Virus record (IMG/VR): IMGVR_UViG_3300021599_000496
Span: 2,460-27,773 of that record
DNA length: 25,314 nucleotides
From: a virus
Strand: one strand, 5' to 3'
Shown: positions 7,331 through 14,677 of the stretch, piece after piece
How positions within the stretch are numbered: the first letter of the stretch is position 1
Layout of the letters: every line of letters begins with the position of its first letter
Position numbers and translations under genes: made by a program
Notes under the pieces: generated by a model
Databases searched by the model: none
Told to the model about the DNA's origin: nothing
What the model saw: the letters and a program-made list of their open reading frames with translations, nothing else

Positions 7331-7598
7331 TTTTTAACTCCTCTACATTCTCTGCGTTAATAACAACGGCGATACCCCCTTGGTCTTTAATACTTGCCAA
7401 GTTCTTTTGTTGCAACGCAGTAGGCTGATCCTTCGGCGTAGCCTTACATTCGATGGCTACAAACCGACCACGCACACAGGCAACAATATCGGGTATTCCA
7501 CTAGATCCGTAACCGGACATTACAGGGTAAAACCAATAGACACCATAACTGTCAAGCAGTTTGGTTACTCGCGTCTTTACTTTCTTCTCCGGAGTCAT
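7296..7598 (-). CDS. VRR-NUC domain nuclease
   Basis: A 100-residue stand-alone VRR-NUC (PD-(D/E)XK superfamily) protein. Catalytic residues are readable: GIPDIVA (D37), FVAIECKA (E50, K52) and the following Q63/Q64 in ALQQKNL, with an N-terminal Glu in a helix (PEKKVKTRVTKLL). Phage VRR-NUC proteins are thought to act as structure-specific nucleases, for instance on branched DNA. It overlaps the polymerase start by 35 bp and the upstream 292-aa gene by 47 bp, so these genes are translationally linked. Its size is that of phage stand-alone versions. Confidence 0.92.
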   Translation of the reverse strand: MTPEKKVKTRVTKLLDSYGVYWFYPVMSGYGSSGIPDIVACVRGRFVAIECKATPKDQPTALQQKNLASIKDQGGIAVVINAENVEELKNVINKVVDDRL

Positions 7599-8430
7599 TT
7601 GGTTTTCTTAAGACTTTAAGATCGTTACCATACAAGAAGTATGAGTTTGCTTCAACCTTGACCCCAATATCTTCAAGCATTTCGTTGTGGGGTGCGATCC
7701 TCAACAGGGCAACCTTCTGCTGAACAAAGTCAGGCATAGCCTCAAAGGAATCGTATTCCTCGACTCTATTTTCATTATTACCATAGATATTCAGGATCCA
7801 CCGATCATTAACATTGAAAGCGACTATCTGCATGGCTCCATTGACACCATTGTAGTTATCCCGCACCCAATGAGAAAGCGTGCGTAACTCTCTGTATTCC
7901 TTGACTCCAGCACAAAACTTTTCGCCAAGCATAGCATGAGGAATCTTATTCTCAAAGTAATCTAATACTTTGTTCATGTCGTTATGCAGTAACTCTGTCC
8001 AACAACTTCTTGCTTTTTCTTCTGCTCTACGCATTTCATAATACAACTTGTGTCTACCAGCACTTACTATTTCATCTGCACGCTCTTGAAAAGTAAACGG
8101 CCTTACAAATTGATCGACTATATTAGTAATCAACTTAACTTTTTTGGTTCGCTTCTCGTCTCTAGGACTGCGTTCATTTTTAATCAAGCGAGACTCTGCA
8201 ACAAATATATGTTCATCCGCATTCATATGTTGATGATCATTGATCCACAATCTAGCAAACGCTTTATCAGGGTGAACATCTGTAAAAAGATTTAGGGATA
8301 TGATCAACTCCGGATCAGCGTCACTTCGTTTGCTTGTCCTGTAACCTTTTACAGTTATGTTGGAGTATCGCTTGTTCAAGCGATCAACTGCAACTTGAAG
8401 TTTGGGATGTAATTGTGCGTTAGTTTTCAT
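7552..8430 (-). CDS. Unknown 292-aa protein downstream of the MoxR/VWA set
   Basis: Start ATG 8430 has AAGAAAGGAAAACACC directly before it. The protein has an N-terminal alpha/beta section (HPKLQVAVDRLNKRY; LIISLNLFTDVHPDKAFARLWIND), a charged middle rich in Arg/Lys/Glu (about 85-150) and a C-terminal alpha/beta section (AMQIVAFNVNDRWILNIYGNN). No signal peptide, membrane segment or known catalytic motif is visible, and I recognise no family. It follows the 281-aa unknown by 18 bp and overlaps VRR-NUC by 47 bp, so it could belong to either the AAA/VWA module or the replication genes. Confidence 0.8.
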   Translation of the reverse strand: MKTNAQLHPKLQVAVDRLNKRYSNITVKGYRTSKRSDADPELIISLNLFTDVHPDKAFARLWINDHQHMNADEHIFVAESRLIKNERSPRDEKRTKKVKLITNIVDQFVRPFTFQERADEIVSAGRHKLYYEMRRAEEKARSCWTELLHNDMNKVLDYFENKIPHAMLGEKFCAGVKEYRELRTLSHWVRDNYNGVNGAMQIVAFNVNDRWILNIYGNNENRVEEYDSFEAMPDFVQQKVALLRIAPHNEMLEDIGVKVEANSYFLYGNDLKVLRKPNDSGEESKDASNQTA

Positions 8431-8448
8431 GGTGTTTTCCTTTCTTAG

Positions 8449-9294
8449 TTATCGAATGATTGTGGTGTTCGGCACATCGCGCATTTCATAGACTATGTCT
8501 TTGTGCTTATCTTTAATCCATGAATAAATGGCAGACTTCAAATCGTAGGTGTGGCATCTGTAACCATCTTCGTAATAGCGATACTTAGCATTATTACCTA
8601 CCAAGTTATTGAAGGCAGACGCAAAAATATCAGGTGCAGACTCCATAGTTTTATTGGCAACTAACCTAAGCAATTCGGGATTCATACCACCATAAGTTTT
8701 CCGATATGTTTCTACATCTTCTTCGGAATACGAGCCGCCTGATAGTTTGTTCATAACTTCAATATACTTAATGAAGTCTTTATACTGCTTGATGATGGGC
8801 AAATACTTGTCGCGCACCACATAATGCTTCTGCTCTACAACAAGTTTCCCTTCAAGAATGTAATCAAGTCCTTGTTCTGTCTTGACACATTTCAAAGTCA
8901 ATGGGTTGTCATCGGTAACAGGGTATTGAATATGCTTTGTCTTGTCATACAAATACCATTTGTGTCTAGAAGCGTATCTAACTTTGAATCTATTCTTGAA
9001 CATAGCACCAACTAATTGCCTAGTGTTCAAAGGCCAACGACCTACAAAGAAAGTGATTCTGTTATTAGGATAAAACCTAACACACACATCGCTTGCATAA
9101 GTGCCTACATCAATGGTGTGTTTCGGTTCGTTTGGGAATTTACTTTTGTCAGTAAACGCAATCCACCTTGCATGGTAATATCGGCGTGCGCCCAACGGGC
9201 GGATACCATTTGTCCCACGAATAGGGTTAACTGCATTTACGAATGTGTCAGCGTCTGCATAACACACCATCTTTGGAACATCGTAGACTATCAT
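8449..9294 (-). CDS. Conserved-looking phage protein of unknown function, 281 aa
   Basis: Start ATG 9294 follows GAAAGGAG at good spacing. The N-terminal third contains NPIRGTNGIRPLGARRYYH (23-41), then TYASDVCVRFYPNNRITFF and NTRQLVGAMF. This resembles a family I recall from many phages, with an N-terminal 'PIRG...RPLGxRR' segment followed by a 'V.Y.T.VV.Y.P.G.I...' strand; no function is known to me. The rest is helical and Tyr/Lys-rich. It lies 12 bp after the DUF3150-like gene and is in the same transcript as the MoxR and VWA genes. The function is open; co-transcription with that module is the only clue. Confidence 0.8.
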   Translation of the reverse strand: MIVYDVPKMVCYADADTFVNAVNPIRGTNGIRPLGARRYYHARWIAFTDKSKFPNEPKHTIDVGTYASDVCVRFYPNNRITFFVGRWPLNTRQLVGAMFKNRFKVRYASRHKWYLYDKTKHIQYPVTDDNPLTLKCVKTEQGLDYILEGKLVVEQKHYVVRDKYLPIIKQYKDFIKYIEVMNKLSGGSYSEEDVETYRKTYGGMNPELLRLVANKTMESAPDIFASAFNNLVGNNAKYRYYEDGYRCHTYDLKSAIYSWIKDKHKDIVYEMRDVPNTTIIR

Positions 9295-9306
9295 TTCATA
9301 CTCCTT

Positions 9307-10173
9307 TCAAAAAGACATACGCTTAAGAATGTCATCAACTTCAGACTTCACATGATTGCGTGTATCAGTTTCCTCACGCAATTCCTTAGCGGAGATACCG
9401 AACATGGCTTTCTCCAATTGCTTACGGGACTTCTCCAACTCAGGATCGTTGGTAATGTTCATGCACTTCAACATATCAATCAGTTCGATTGCGTTGTCTA
9501 CCAATGAATCACGGAAGATCTTCTTGTTCTCATCTTCTGCGTAATCCAAGCGTTCACTCATGCGAGTCAAGCACTCATGCAAACGGCTCCATGCATCTTT
9601 CATAGCAGTCTGCACTCGTGCATCGAACTGAGACTCATACCTACCAACAAGTTCTTGTATTCCTTCGTTACTAATATCAACGCGAAAGTCACCCGACTGT
9701 GGGACAGGCGTGTATTCATACTTGAAGTAAAACTTATGAGCGATTACATCAGGAAGCGGATAGTCCTCACGATTGAATAACTCACCGAGAGTAAAAGCCG
9801 CCGCAGTAATCATGTTGTTATAGTCACCAAGGAACTTGTTCTTGAGTGCATCAAACTCAGTTTCAAACTGACGCATCTTTGTGTTGTATTCCATGAAGCG
9901 ACCCATGACTAGCAACCTAGTGCCTGAATCCGACCAAGGCAAAGTGTTGTTGTAGTGATAGGTTCGGACTTGGGTTACAAACTTCTGAATCTCGTCAAGC
10001 GCATTGTCGCCTGCAAATAACTTCTTATGAAAGTTACCTGCCCTAGCCTTGGTGTTCTTGGCTATATCAATCTCTTCCGACACACGCTTGTCGTTCTTAC
10101 GCGCAGTCCATATGGCGATGTTCAAATCCACCAACACGGAACTTGATGAAATGCTTGTGACTTCTTGGTTCAT
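9307..10173 (-). CDS. DUF3150-like protein, partner of AAA/VWA genes
   Basis: The frame reaches 10242, but ATG 10173 (MNQEVTSISSS) has GAAAGGAGAAACACC immediately upstream and is taken as the start (288 aa). The N-terminus VLVDLNIAIWTARKNDKRVSEEI and the mostly helical body resemble DUF3150, whose members typically lie next to a MoxR/CobS-like ATPase and a VWA/CobT-like protein. That is the arrangement here. DUF3150 has no established activity. Residues 55-160 and 195-288 are strongly helical and charged, which suits an adaptor or scaffold protein. The family call rests on the opening motif and gene context, and is less certain than for its two neighbours. Confidence 0.7.
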   Translation of the reverse strand: MNQEVTSISSSSVLVDLNIAIWTARKNDKRVSEEIDIAKNTKARAGNFHKKLFAGDNALDEIQKFVTQVRTYHYNNTLPWSDSGTRLLVMGRFMEYNTKMRQFETEFDALKNKFLGDYNNMITAAAFTLGELFNREDYPLPDVIAHKFYFKYEYTPVPQSGDFRVDISNEGIQELVGRYESQFDARVQTAMKDAWSRLHECLTRMSERLDYAEDENKKIFRDSLVDNAIELIDMLKCMNITNDPELEKSRKQLEKAMFGISAKELREETDTRNHVKSEVDDILKRMSF

Positions 10174-10186
10174 GGTGTTTCTCCTT

Positions 10187-11467
10187 TCATTTAACATAGA
10201 CAACTTGACCATGCGTAGGCATAGCCTTGTTATCGCCAACAACTACCCACAACACAGGTGCATTGATACCATGTGGATCACCCCACCCTGGCACATACCC
10301 ATCAGTTAGAACTACGATTGCGTCAGGCGGAACGGAACTCGGTTCCTTTCGCAAATAGTCAAACACACAGGCAGGGTCTGTTCCACCACCGCCACTCATC
10401 TTTATATCCATCATCGTCTCACCCGCATCACGCTCAAATCGTTTGTGCGATTCAACTTCGGTATCCCACGCCAATACATCAAGGATTTCGGGATTGACTT
10501 CGGTTCGTATGGATTCCAACTGCGAGAAGAACTCTTGCCTCAGATCATGGTTCACAGATCCTGAAACATCTGTTGCACCAACGATGCGAGAGGTTGTCTC
10601 GCTGTATGCGCTAGGCATATATATGCCAAGATGTTGTAGCCTCTTGTTCGGTTGACGATAAGTAGAAAGATCCTTGCCTGCCATCGTAGCCTTCACAAAG
10701 TCACGCATTACATCACGCCAATCCACATATGGCTCAAGCAACTCTTCCAAACCCAACTCGGAATCACCACGACCAATGCCATACTTCTTGCAAAGATCTT
10801 TGGACAACATCTGACCTTGGCGTATTGCTTGGTCAATCTGAGAACGCAACTGATCCTTCTCGGCTTGCGTCATGTTGTTATCCATAATCTTTTCGTGATT
10901 GTCGAGTGCCGATGGACTATCGGTGTTTGCTTTTGGATTACTTGGCGGTTGCGTTGAGGGTTTGTCCTTCCCACCATCATTGTTGTTCTTAGATGGGCTA
11001 TTGGGCGGCGGCTTTTGTTGAGACTTGAGAATCCGATACACAGATCCTGCATCCATGCCACGGAACTGCTCGTCATAGATACCACCAATAGTCGGGAACT
11101 TCACGATGCGATCAAACTGTCCGACAGGTGCGCCCCAATCTTCAATCATTAGATTGATAACTGCATCGCACGCAACACCCGCAGTCTCTGCATCTTCATT
11201 AAACAAATGATTCCATATAGTCCCATGCTGAAACATCTTGTGGAAGTTCTCATGCGCTACGACAAAGCACAACTCCTGATCATCTAACTGATCAACAAAC
11301 TCAGGGTCATACCACTCGTTGCGACCATCGGTGCAGGCGGTTCCCCACCCTTCCTCGACAGTTACCTTACCCATCAACATGATGCCGGACAGGGCGGCAA
11401 ACTTCGGATGCGTCATCAAGGCAACCCTTGCTTTCGCAACCCGTTGTTCAGGTGTTAATTTACTCAT
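10187..11467 (-). CDS. Metallopeptidase-like and VWA-like fusion protein (DUF2201 type)
   Basis: 426 residues in two parts. The N-terminal part has a zinc-protease HExxH signature, AHENFH (His72, Glu73, His76), with VACDAVINLMIED (98-110) probably giving the third ligand. A low-complexity Pro/Ser/Asn/Lys linker spans about 151-190. The C-terminal VWA-like domain has the MIDAS DxSxS in GATDVSGS (D300, S302, S304), GGTD (361-364) and VVLTDG (385-390). This matches the DUF2201 layout. Such proteins pair with MoxR ATPases, and the MoxR gene is 39 bp upstream. The GGAAC hairpin repeat lies in this gene, giving EPSS at 375-378 between the MIDAS loops. The start has AAGGAAGG 5-6 nt upstream. Confidence 0.9.
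   Translation of the reverse strand: MSKLTPEQRVAKARVALMTHPKFAALSGIMLMGKVTVEEGWGTACTDGRNEWYDPEFVDQLDDQELCFVVAHENFHKMFQHGTIWNHLFNEDAETAGVACDAVINLMIEDWGAPVGQFDRIVKFPTIGGIYDEQFRGMDAGSVYRILKSQQKPPPNSPSKNNNDGGKDKPSTQPPSNPKANTDSPSALDNHEKIMDNNMTQAEKDQLRSQIDQAIRQGQMLSKDLCKKYGIGRGDSELGLEELLEPYVDWRDVMRDFVKATMAGKDLSTYRQPNKRLQHLGIYMPSAYSETTSRIVGATDVSGSVNHDLRQEFFSQLESIRTEVNPEILDVLAWDTEVESHKRFERDAGETMMDIKMSGGGGTDPACVFDYLRKEPSSVPPDAIVVLTDGYVPGWGDPHGINAPVLWVVVGDNKAMPTHGQVVYVK
10334..10346 (-). repeat. Dispersed hairpin repeat, copy 2 (inside a gene)
   Basis: A perfect GGAAC-TCG-GTTCC core lies inside the metallopeptidase/VWA gene. On the coding strand it is read as GAA-CCG-AGT-TCC (Glu-Pro-Ser-Ser). Pairing outside the core is poor here, apart from a few A-T/G-C positions. 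Confidence 0.85.
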
Positions 11468-11487
11468 AGTGCCTTCCTTTCTTGAAT

Positions 11488-11500
11488 GGAACTCGGTTCC
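11488..11500 (-). repeat. Dispersed hairpin repeat, copy 3
   Basis: A perfect core lies in the 39-bp gap between the MoxR gene stop (11507) and the start of the metallopeptidase/VWA gene (11467). It sits about 20 nt upstream of that start codon, just before its AAGAAAGGAAGG ribosome site. Confidence 0.85.
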
Positions 11501-11506
11501 GTTGGA

Positions 11507-12592
11507 CTACTTAACATCGGGCAACATCCAATGATTCTCGACTGCCCACTTTGCAAACTCTATGTTACGACTTGCAAACTCCCGCTTGTCCTTGATCTTG
11601 TAAAGATTAGTGCCGAACAACGCTTGTGATTCTCTCGGCAATCGCTTCATGTATTTCACGATTGCAGTCAGGTTAGCCTTGTCTGCACGCATCATCGCTT
11701 GTTGCACCAAGATACAGACAGCGATTGGATTCTCAGGAACCTTGCAGTTGTTGGGATCACGCTCAATCACAGCCCAATCTTCAAGTTCTTTCTCCACAGT
11801 AGAGTAGGCTTGAATATCTGCCGCCGCGCTTGGCCCCAACACACCGACCAAGTTTGCATGGATAAGATGTTCAGGCAGTTGATCACGCTTGTGCATAATG
11901 ATTGATGCACGGGCCAATGAACGGGGCGCAACGAACGACCGCTTCGGTAACTGCGGGAAAAAGATATACGGGTTAGGTGGCACGCCGTTCTTAAAGTCCT
12001 TGTCGCTGAAGTCCGTATACGACTGAAGACAATGCGGGTTCTTGGTAGCCCACGCCATCAAAGTCGGATGTTGATTGTTTGATCGACCCCACTCGCACCA
12101 CTCTTCTGCATTCGGCTTGCGAACATTCAGCCAATCAATACGAGAGATAAAGTGTGGTGGCATATTGTCGCCAACACCATCGCCACTCAGGTTACCCGTA
12201 GCAAACACGACAGACTTGGTAGTCAGGTGCTTGTCATACAGACGCCTATCGTTGAATGTTGGCATCAACATATTCATCACAGGGCGGGGAGACTTGGTCA
12301 GCTCGTCTAGCAACATGACAACATCTTTACCCTTGTGCATTCCAAAGCGTGCGTTCGGCAGAAACTCCGTGCATCCCGCTTCTTTGTCCTGATACGGAGT
12401 GCCGAGGTCGCCCAACTCAAGAGTCGCACAGTCAATCGGCGCATACTCATAGCCCAACTCTGCGGCAATCTCTTGACCCATAGCAGTTTTGCCAATGCCA
12501 GGCTCACCGCATAGGAATATCGGAACATCTGCGCCGAACTCCAAGACAGACCGCTTGGCTTCGGCTAGAGATACTGTTTGCATTTCAATCAT
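11507..12592 (-). CDS. MoxR-family AAA+ ATPase
   Basis: 361 residues. Walker A GEPGIGKT (29-36), Walker B VVMLLDE (91-97), sensor 1 FATGN (130-134) and a probable arginine finger in HFISRID (R151) are all present, with ELGDLGTPY (59-67) as the pore-facing segment typical of MoxR/CobS-like ATPases. Families of this kind remodel or load a VWA partner protein using ATP. The partner is encoded immediately downstream (metallopeptidase/VWA), followed by DUF3150. The start ATG 12592 follows AAGAAAGGAAACACACC. Activity as a hexameric chaperone-like ATPase is known for the family; the target in this phage is unknown. Confidence 0.93.
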   Translation of the reverse strand: MIEMQTVSLAEAKRSVLEFGADVPIFLCGEPGIGKTAMGQEIAAELGYEYAPIDCATLELGDLGTPYQDKEAGCTEFLPNARFGMHKGKDVVMLLDELTKSPRPVMNMLMPTFNDRRLYDKHLTTKSVVFATGNLSGDGVGDNMPPHFISRIDWLNVRKPNAEEWCEWGRSNNQHPTLMAWATKNPHCLQSYTDFSDKDFKNGVPPNPYIFFPQLPKRSFVAPRSLARASIIMHKRDQLPEHLIHANLVGVLGPSAAADIQAYSTVEKELEDWAVIERDPNNCKVPENPIAVCILVQQAMMRADKANLTAIVKYMKRLPRESQALFGTNLYKIKDKREFASRNIEFAKWAVENHWMLPDVK

Positions 12593-12612
12593 GGTGTGTT
12601 TCCTTTCTTGGT

Positions 12613-13050
12613 TTAGTTAGATTTTGAAATACGGGTTACAAGACCCTCAAGGTATCGAATGATAGCCTGCTGATCCTTGATCTCGTTATACAGATCTCGG
12701 TTCTTAACAAGCAATTCAGCAACATCAAAACTACGAGGCGGGACAAACTTAGCCTTGGGATCAAACTGAGTGAACGCATTCATCTGCTCACCTGATATCG
12801 GTTTGGCTTTAACATCTTTCTTCGTCTTGCCGCCCCTGATATACGGCCCAACTTTCTGCAACTTCTTGGGGTGATGCGGTGTCTTGCGAACATAGGCACG
12901 GACTTTCTCCTTCGCTTGTTGTTTAAGTTTATGTCGGATGTTGTAGATCCGACTCTTTGATACGCCAACTGTCTCGGCAATCTCTTCGGTTGGCATTCCC
13001 TTTTGCAAGGCATTGATTACTGCAATAACTTTTTGGCTTTTCGGTTTCAT
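12613..13050 (-). CDS. HTH protein with coiled-coil tail, putative regulator
   Basis: 145 residues with a homeodomain-like/resolvase-type helix-turn-helix at about 20-41 (PTEEIAETVGVSKSRIYNIR). A long Lys-rich linker (43-90: KQQAKEKVRAYVRKTPHHPK) follows, then a C-terminal helix (VAELLVKNRDLYNEIKDQQA) that may oligomerise. The ribosome site GGAGG lies inside the end of the preceding tiny reading frame, suggesting coupling. It is encoded 20 bp before the MoxR gene in the same direction, so it may control the module or be a packaging/recombination accessory. DNA binding is inferred from the HTH. Confidence 0.8.
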   Translation of the reverse strand: MKPKSQKVIAVINALQKGMPTEEIAETVGVSKSRIYNIRHKLKQQAKEKVRAYVRKTPHHPKKLQKVGPYIRGGKTKKDVKAKPISGEQMNAFTQFDPKAKFVPPRSFDVAELLVKNRDLYNEIKDQQAIIRYLEGLVTRISKSN

Positions 13051-13054
13051 GGCA

Positions 13055-13141
13055 TTACCTCCAAATAAAAATGATTAAGTGAATAGTTAAATAGATCATC
13101 AACGCAACGACTAACCAATACGCTAACTGATCCGACTTCAT
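13055..13141 (-). CDS. Possible 28-aa single-span membrane peptide
   Basis: The frame reads MKSDQLAYWLVVALMIYLTI followed by HLIIFIWR and a stop. It begins 10 nt after the stop of the 68-aa membrane protein and ends 4 nt before the HTH gene ATG. After a short polar N-terminus it is hydrophobic throughout, which fits one membrane helix. The SD is weak, so coupling to the upstream gene would be needed. A random frame with such a clean hydrophobic pattern in a compact operon is unlikely but possible. Confidence 0.4.
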   Translation of the reverse strand: MKSDQLAYWLVVALMIYLTIHLIIFIWR

Positions 13142-13151
13142 GCGGTCATCT

Positions 13152-13358
13152 TTATAAAAGATGTTCCGTTGAACTGCACTTCTGAACGGAACTCGGTTCC
13201 GCCCGTTTGGCAGACTGCTTCTCATTACGACTCTCCTTTCTTATATCAAGGTAAATAACAACTGCTACTCCAAACAAAACTACAACTGCAAACCATGCAA
13301 CAGATTGTGCGGCTTCATGACTATCATAATCTTGATACTGCACTCTATAAATTTTCAT
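13152..13358 (-). CDS. Small single-pass membrane protein with repeat-encoded tail
   Basis: The frame opens at 13391, but ATG 13358 has GAGGAGG 6 nt upstream and overlaps the NinX gene end by 14 bp, so the product is taken as 68 aa (MKIYRVQYQD start). Residues about 15-37 (AQSVAWFAVVVLFGVAVVIY) form one membrane helix, followed by a basic tail. The tail contains Glu-Pro-Ser-Ser encoded by hairpin repeat copy 4, so the last 20 residues may be a late addition. Function unknown; it could be a superinfection-exclusion or holin-like accessory, but nothing proves this. Confidence 0.6.
   Translation of the reverse strand: MKIYRVQYQDYDSHEAAQSVAWFAVVVLFGVAVVIYLDIRKESRNEKQSAKRAEPSSVQKCSSTEHLL
13188..13200 (-). 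repeat. Dispersed hairpin repeat, copy 4 (inside a gene)
   Basis: A perfect core lies in the 3' end of the 68-aa membrane protein gene, read as Glu-Pro-Ser-Ser. Its left arm with the neighbouring AAC can alternatively pair with GTTCCGTT at about 13164-13171 (8 bp, 13-14 nt loop), so two exclusive hairpins are possible. Confidence 0.85.
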
Positions 13359-13698
13359 CACACACCTCCTCGGGAACCTCCACTTCTTCACCTAACTTAC
13401 TAAATACATAGCACCTCATGGCGGCGATTAGGGGGGTTGCTCCTAACGAATATGTTCGACAGTCGGAAGATAACGCCAAAAGATGCGTGTCATAACACTG
13501 ATCAAGACTTATCTTCTCCCGCTCAATGATCGGCCCACCATGCTCCCAATCTTCTGAGGGTCTATAAAGATCTCCATAGGTTATGTTAGGGGTAATCAGG
13601 AACAACAGACCACACTCAAACTTAACTTGTTTATCTTCAGCCTTCGCCACGGCCCAATCCAACTGCGCACCGCTTAACTCACTTGTTTTTACTTTCAT
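13345..13698 (-). CDS. ninX: NinX-like protein (DUF2591)
   Basis: A 117-residue protein with the family's signature segments: MKVKTSELSGAQLDWAVAKA at the start, DWEHGGPIIEREKI (50-63), and near the end GATPLIAAMRCYVFSKLG followed by EVEVPEE. It belongs to the DUF2591/NinX family first named from the nin region of lambdoid phages; its function is not established. The start overlaps the preceding stop as ATGA, with GGAGGAAGAGAA as a strong ribosome site. The length is normal for the family. Confidence 0.92.
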   Translation of the reverse strand: MKVKTSELSGAQLDWAVAKAEDKQVKFECGLLFLITPNITYGDLYRPSEDWEHGGPIIEREKISLDQCYDTHLLALSSDCRTYSLGATPLIAAMRCYVFSKLGEEVEVPEEVCDENL

Positions 13699-14186
13699 TT
13701 CTCTTCCTCCTCTTCCTTAATAAATTCACCAAGAACATCATTCTTTGCCGATCCCAAAGGCAACTTACTACTTACATCAATCGAACGGGCAAGACTCATT
13801 TCATCCCTTTGTTTGACTTCGGGATAGTCTTCATACCACTTAACACTCTCGACAAAGAACACAATGTTCTGATCATCCCAACCCCATGAGTCTGCGTGCC
13901 ACTCACCAAATAACTTACCGCCTTGTGCGTTCACAAACAGTTTTAGGTGCGTGCAGAACTGATCAAACTGCGCCTTCTCTCTTCCCTTTCCTGAGATGCA
14001 TATGCCAACATCAGATCTGTAACCCATGATTGACCTCCGTATTTGTTTGTGTATCGGGTGATTGGAATTGGTTATCTCTCTCCGGAACTGCTCGGAACTG
14101 TCTACGACTTGTTTCCAAGACCTCTCTTGCCCAACGATTGCACGCAGATACGCCGCATTCCGTTTGATCCTGTGCTTGATTCTCAT
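13695..14186 (-). CDS. Hypothetical protein with 'MGYRSDV' domain; two possible starts
   Basis: The open frame from ATG 14186 (163 aa) starts 8 nt after the preceding stop with GAGGA upstream, which leaves no gap in the operon. An in-frame ATG at 14027 has a much stronger site (GGAGG, 7 nt) and opens MGYRSDVGICISG, the usual N-terminus of a phage protein family I recall as functionally uncharacterised. Either the gene is the 110-aa form preceded by a 170-bp spacer, or both forms are made. The extension (MRIKHRIKRNAAYLRAIV) is strongly basic. The conserved part (about 54-163) contains GEWHADSWGWDDQNIVFF and ends in an acidic run EEEEEK. I annotate the long form because the frame is uninterrupted, with low certainty on the start. 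Confidence 0.65.
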   Translation of the reverse strand: MRIKHRIKRNAAYLRAIVGQERSWKQVVDSSEQFRREITNSNHPIHKQIRRSIMGYRSDVGICISGKGREKAQFDQFCTHLKLFVNAQGGKLFGEWHADSWGWDDQNIVFFVESVKWYEDYPEVKQRDEMSLARSIDVSSKLPLGSAKNDVLGEFIKEEEEEK

Positions 14187-14195
14187 GGTCTATCC

Positions 14196-14483
14196 TCATT
14201 CCTTTGCCTTTCTCCAATCGGTCATAGTCCACGACTGCATGGCCTGCTTCATGCTCGGTGGTTTTTGTTCGGGTTTAGGTTTGGGTTTAACGGAACTCGG
14301 TTCCGGTGGGGATTGTCTTTTGTTGATACGATTTAACACACCCCAAGTTGTTGTCATGTAATACTTACGCTCGCACATGGATGTAAGGCCGATCTTCTCG
14401 CCATCAATCCACGCGATGTAAAAGGGCTTGCCGTGAAACCGCACGACTTCGCCCAACGAATAACCTTCGGTTTGCTTGCTCAT
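14196..14483 (-). CDS. Hypothetical protein with proline/lysine linker carrying a repeat
   Basis: A 95-residue protein. The first 50 residues (GYSLGEVVRFHGKPFYIAWI; GLTSMCERKYYMTTTWGVL) look like a small beta-barrel. A Pro/Lys-rich linker follows (about 55-75) that includes Glu-Pro-Ser-Ser from hairpin repeat copy 5, then a short C-terminal helix (MKQAMQSWTMTDWRKAKE). It overlaps the upstream gene by 4 bp (ATGA). Function unknown. The repeat sits in the linker, where an extra few residues would be tolerated. Confidence 0.7.
   Translation of the reverse strand: MSKQTEGYSLGEVVRFHGKPFYIAWIDGEKIGLTSMCERKYYMTTTWGVLNRINKRQSPPEPSSVKPKPKPEQKPPSMKQAMQSWTMTDWRKAKE
14292..14304 (-). repeat. Dispersed hairpin repeat, copy 5 (inside a gene)
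   Basis: A perfect core lies inside the 95-aa gene, in the stretch encoding its Pro/Lys linker, and is again read as Glu-Pro-Ser-Ser. Confidence 0.85.
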
Positions 14484-14677
14484 ATTGATACCCCCTGTTC
14501 CTCGCTCAGTTGATGCAGTTTGTATATGTAGTGGGCAAAGCGAATGATCGACTTGCCACGCTCAGTCTTGGGCTTTAGTTCTTTGTCTGAGTTGGCATAC
14601 TCGTAATACGCATCAGACGCCTTGACCATGTAGAAGAACAATTCCTCGTGGGTCATGTCCTCAAACTTCTTCTTCAT
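14480..14677 (-). CDS. Small helical hypothetical protein
   Basis: 65 residues, almost entirely helical by pattern (MTHEELFFYMVKASDAYYEY; GKSIIRFAHYIYKLHQLSEE). It overlaps both neighbours by ATGA, so it is translated as part of a coupled chain of early genes. AGAGGTG precedes ATG 14677. No family is recognised. Confidence 0.7.
   Translation of the reverse strand: MKKKFEDMTHEELFFYMVKASDAYYEYANSDKELKPKTERGKSIIRFAHYIYKLHQLSEEQGVSI

Noticed and set aside
14011-14232. Minus-strand 73-codon frame overlapping the MGYRSDV gene
   Set aside because: It competes with a better frame that starts after the previous stop; its composition is less protein-like and it lacks a good ribosome site.
14043-14361. 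Overlapping plus-strand frames opposite the small early genes
   Set aside because: Shadows of minus-strand genes that have ribosome sites and ATGA overlaps.
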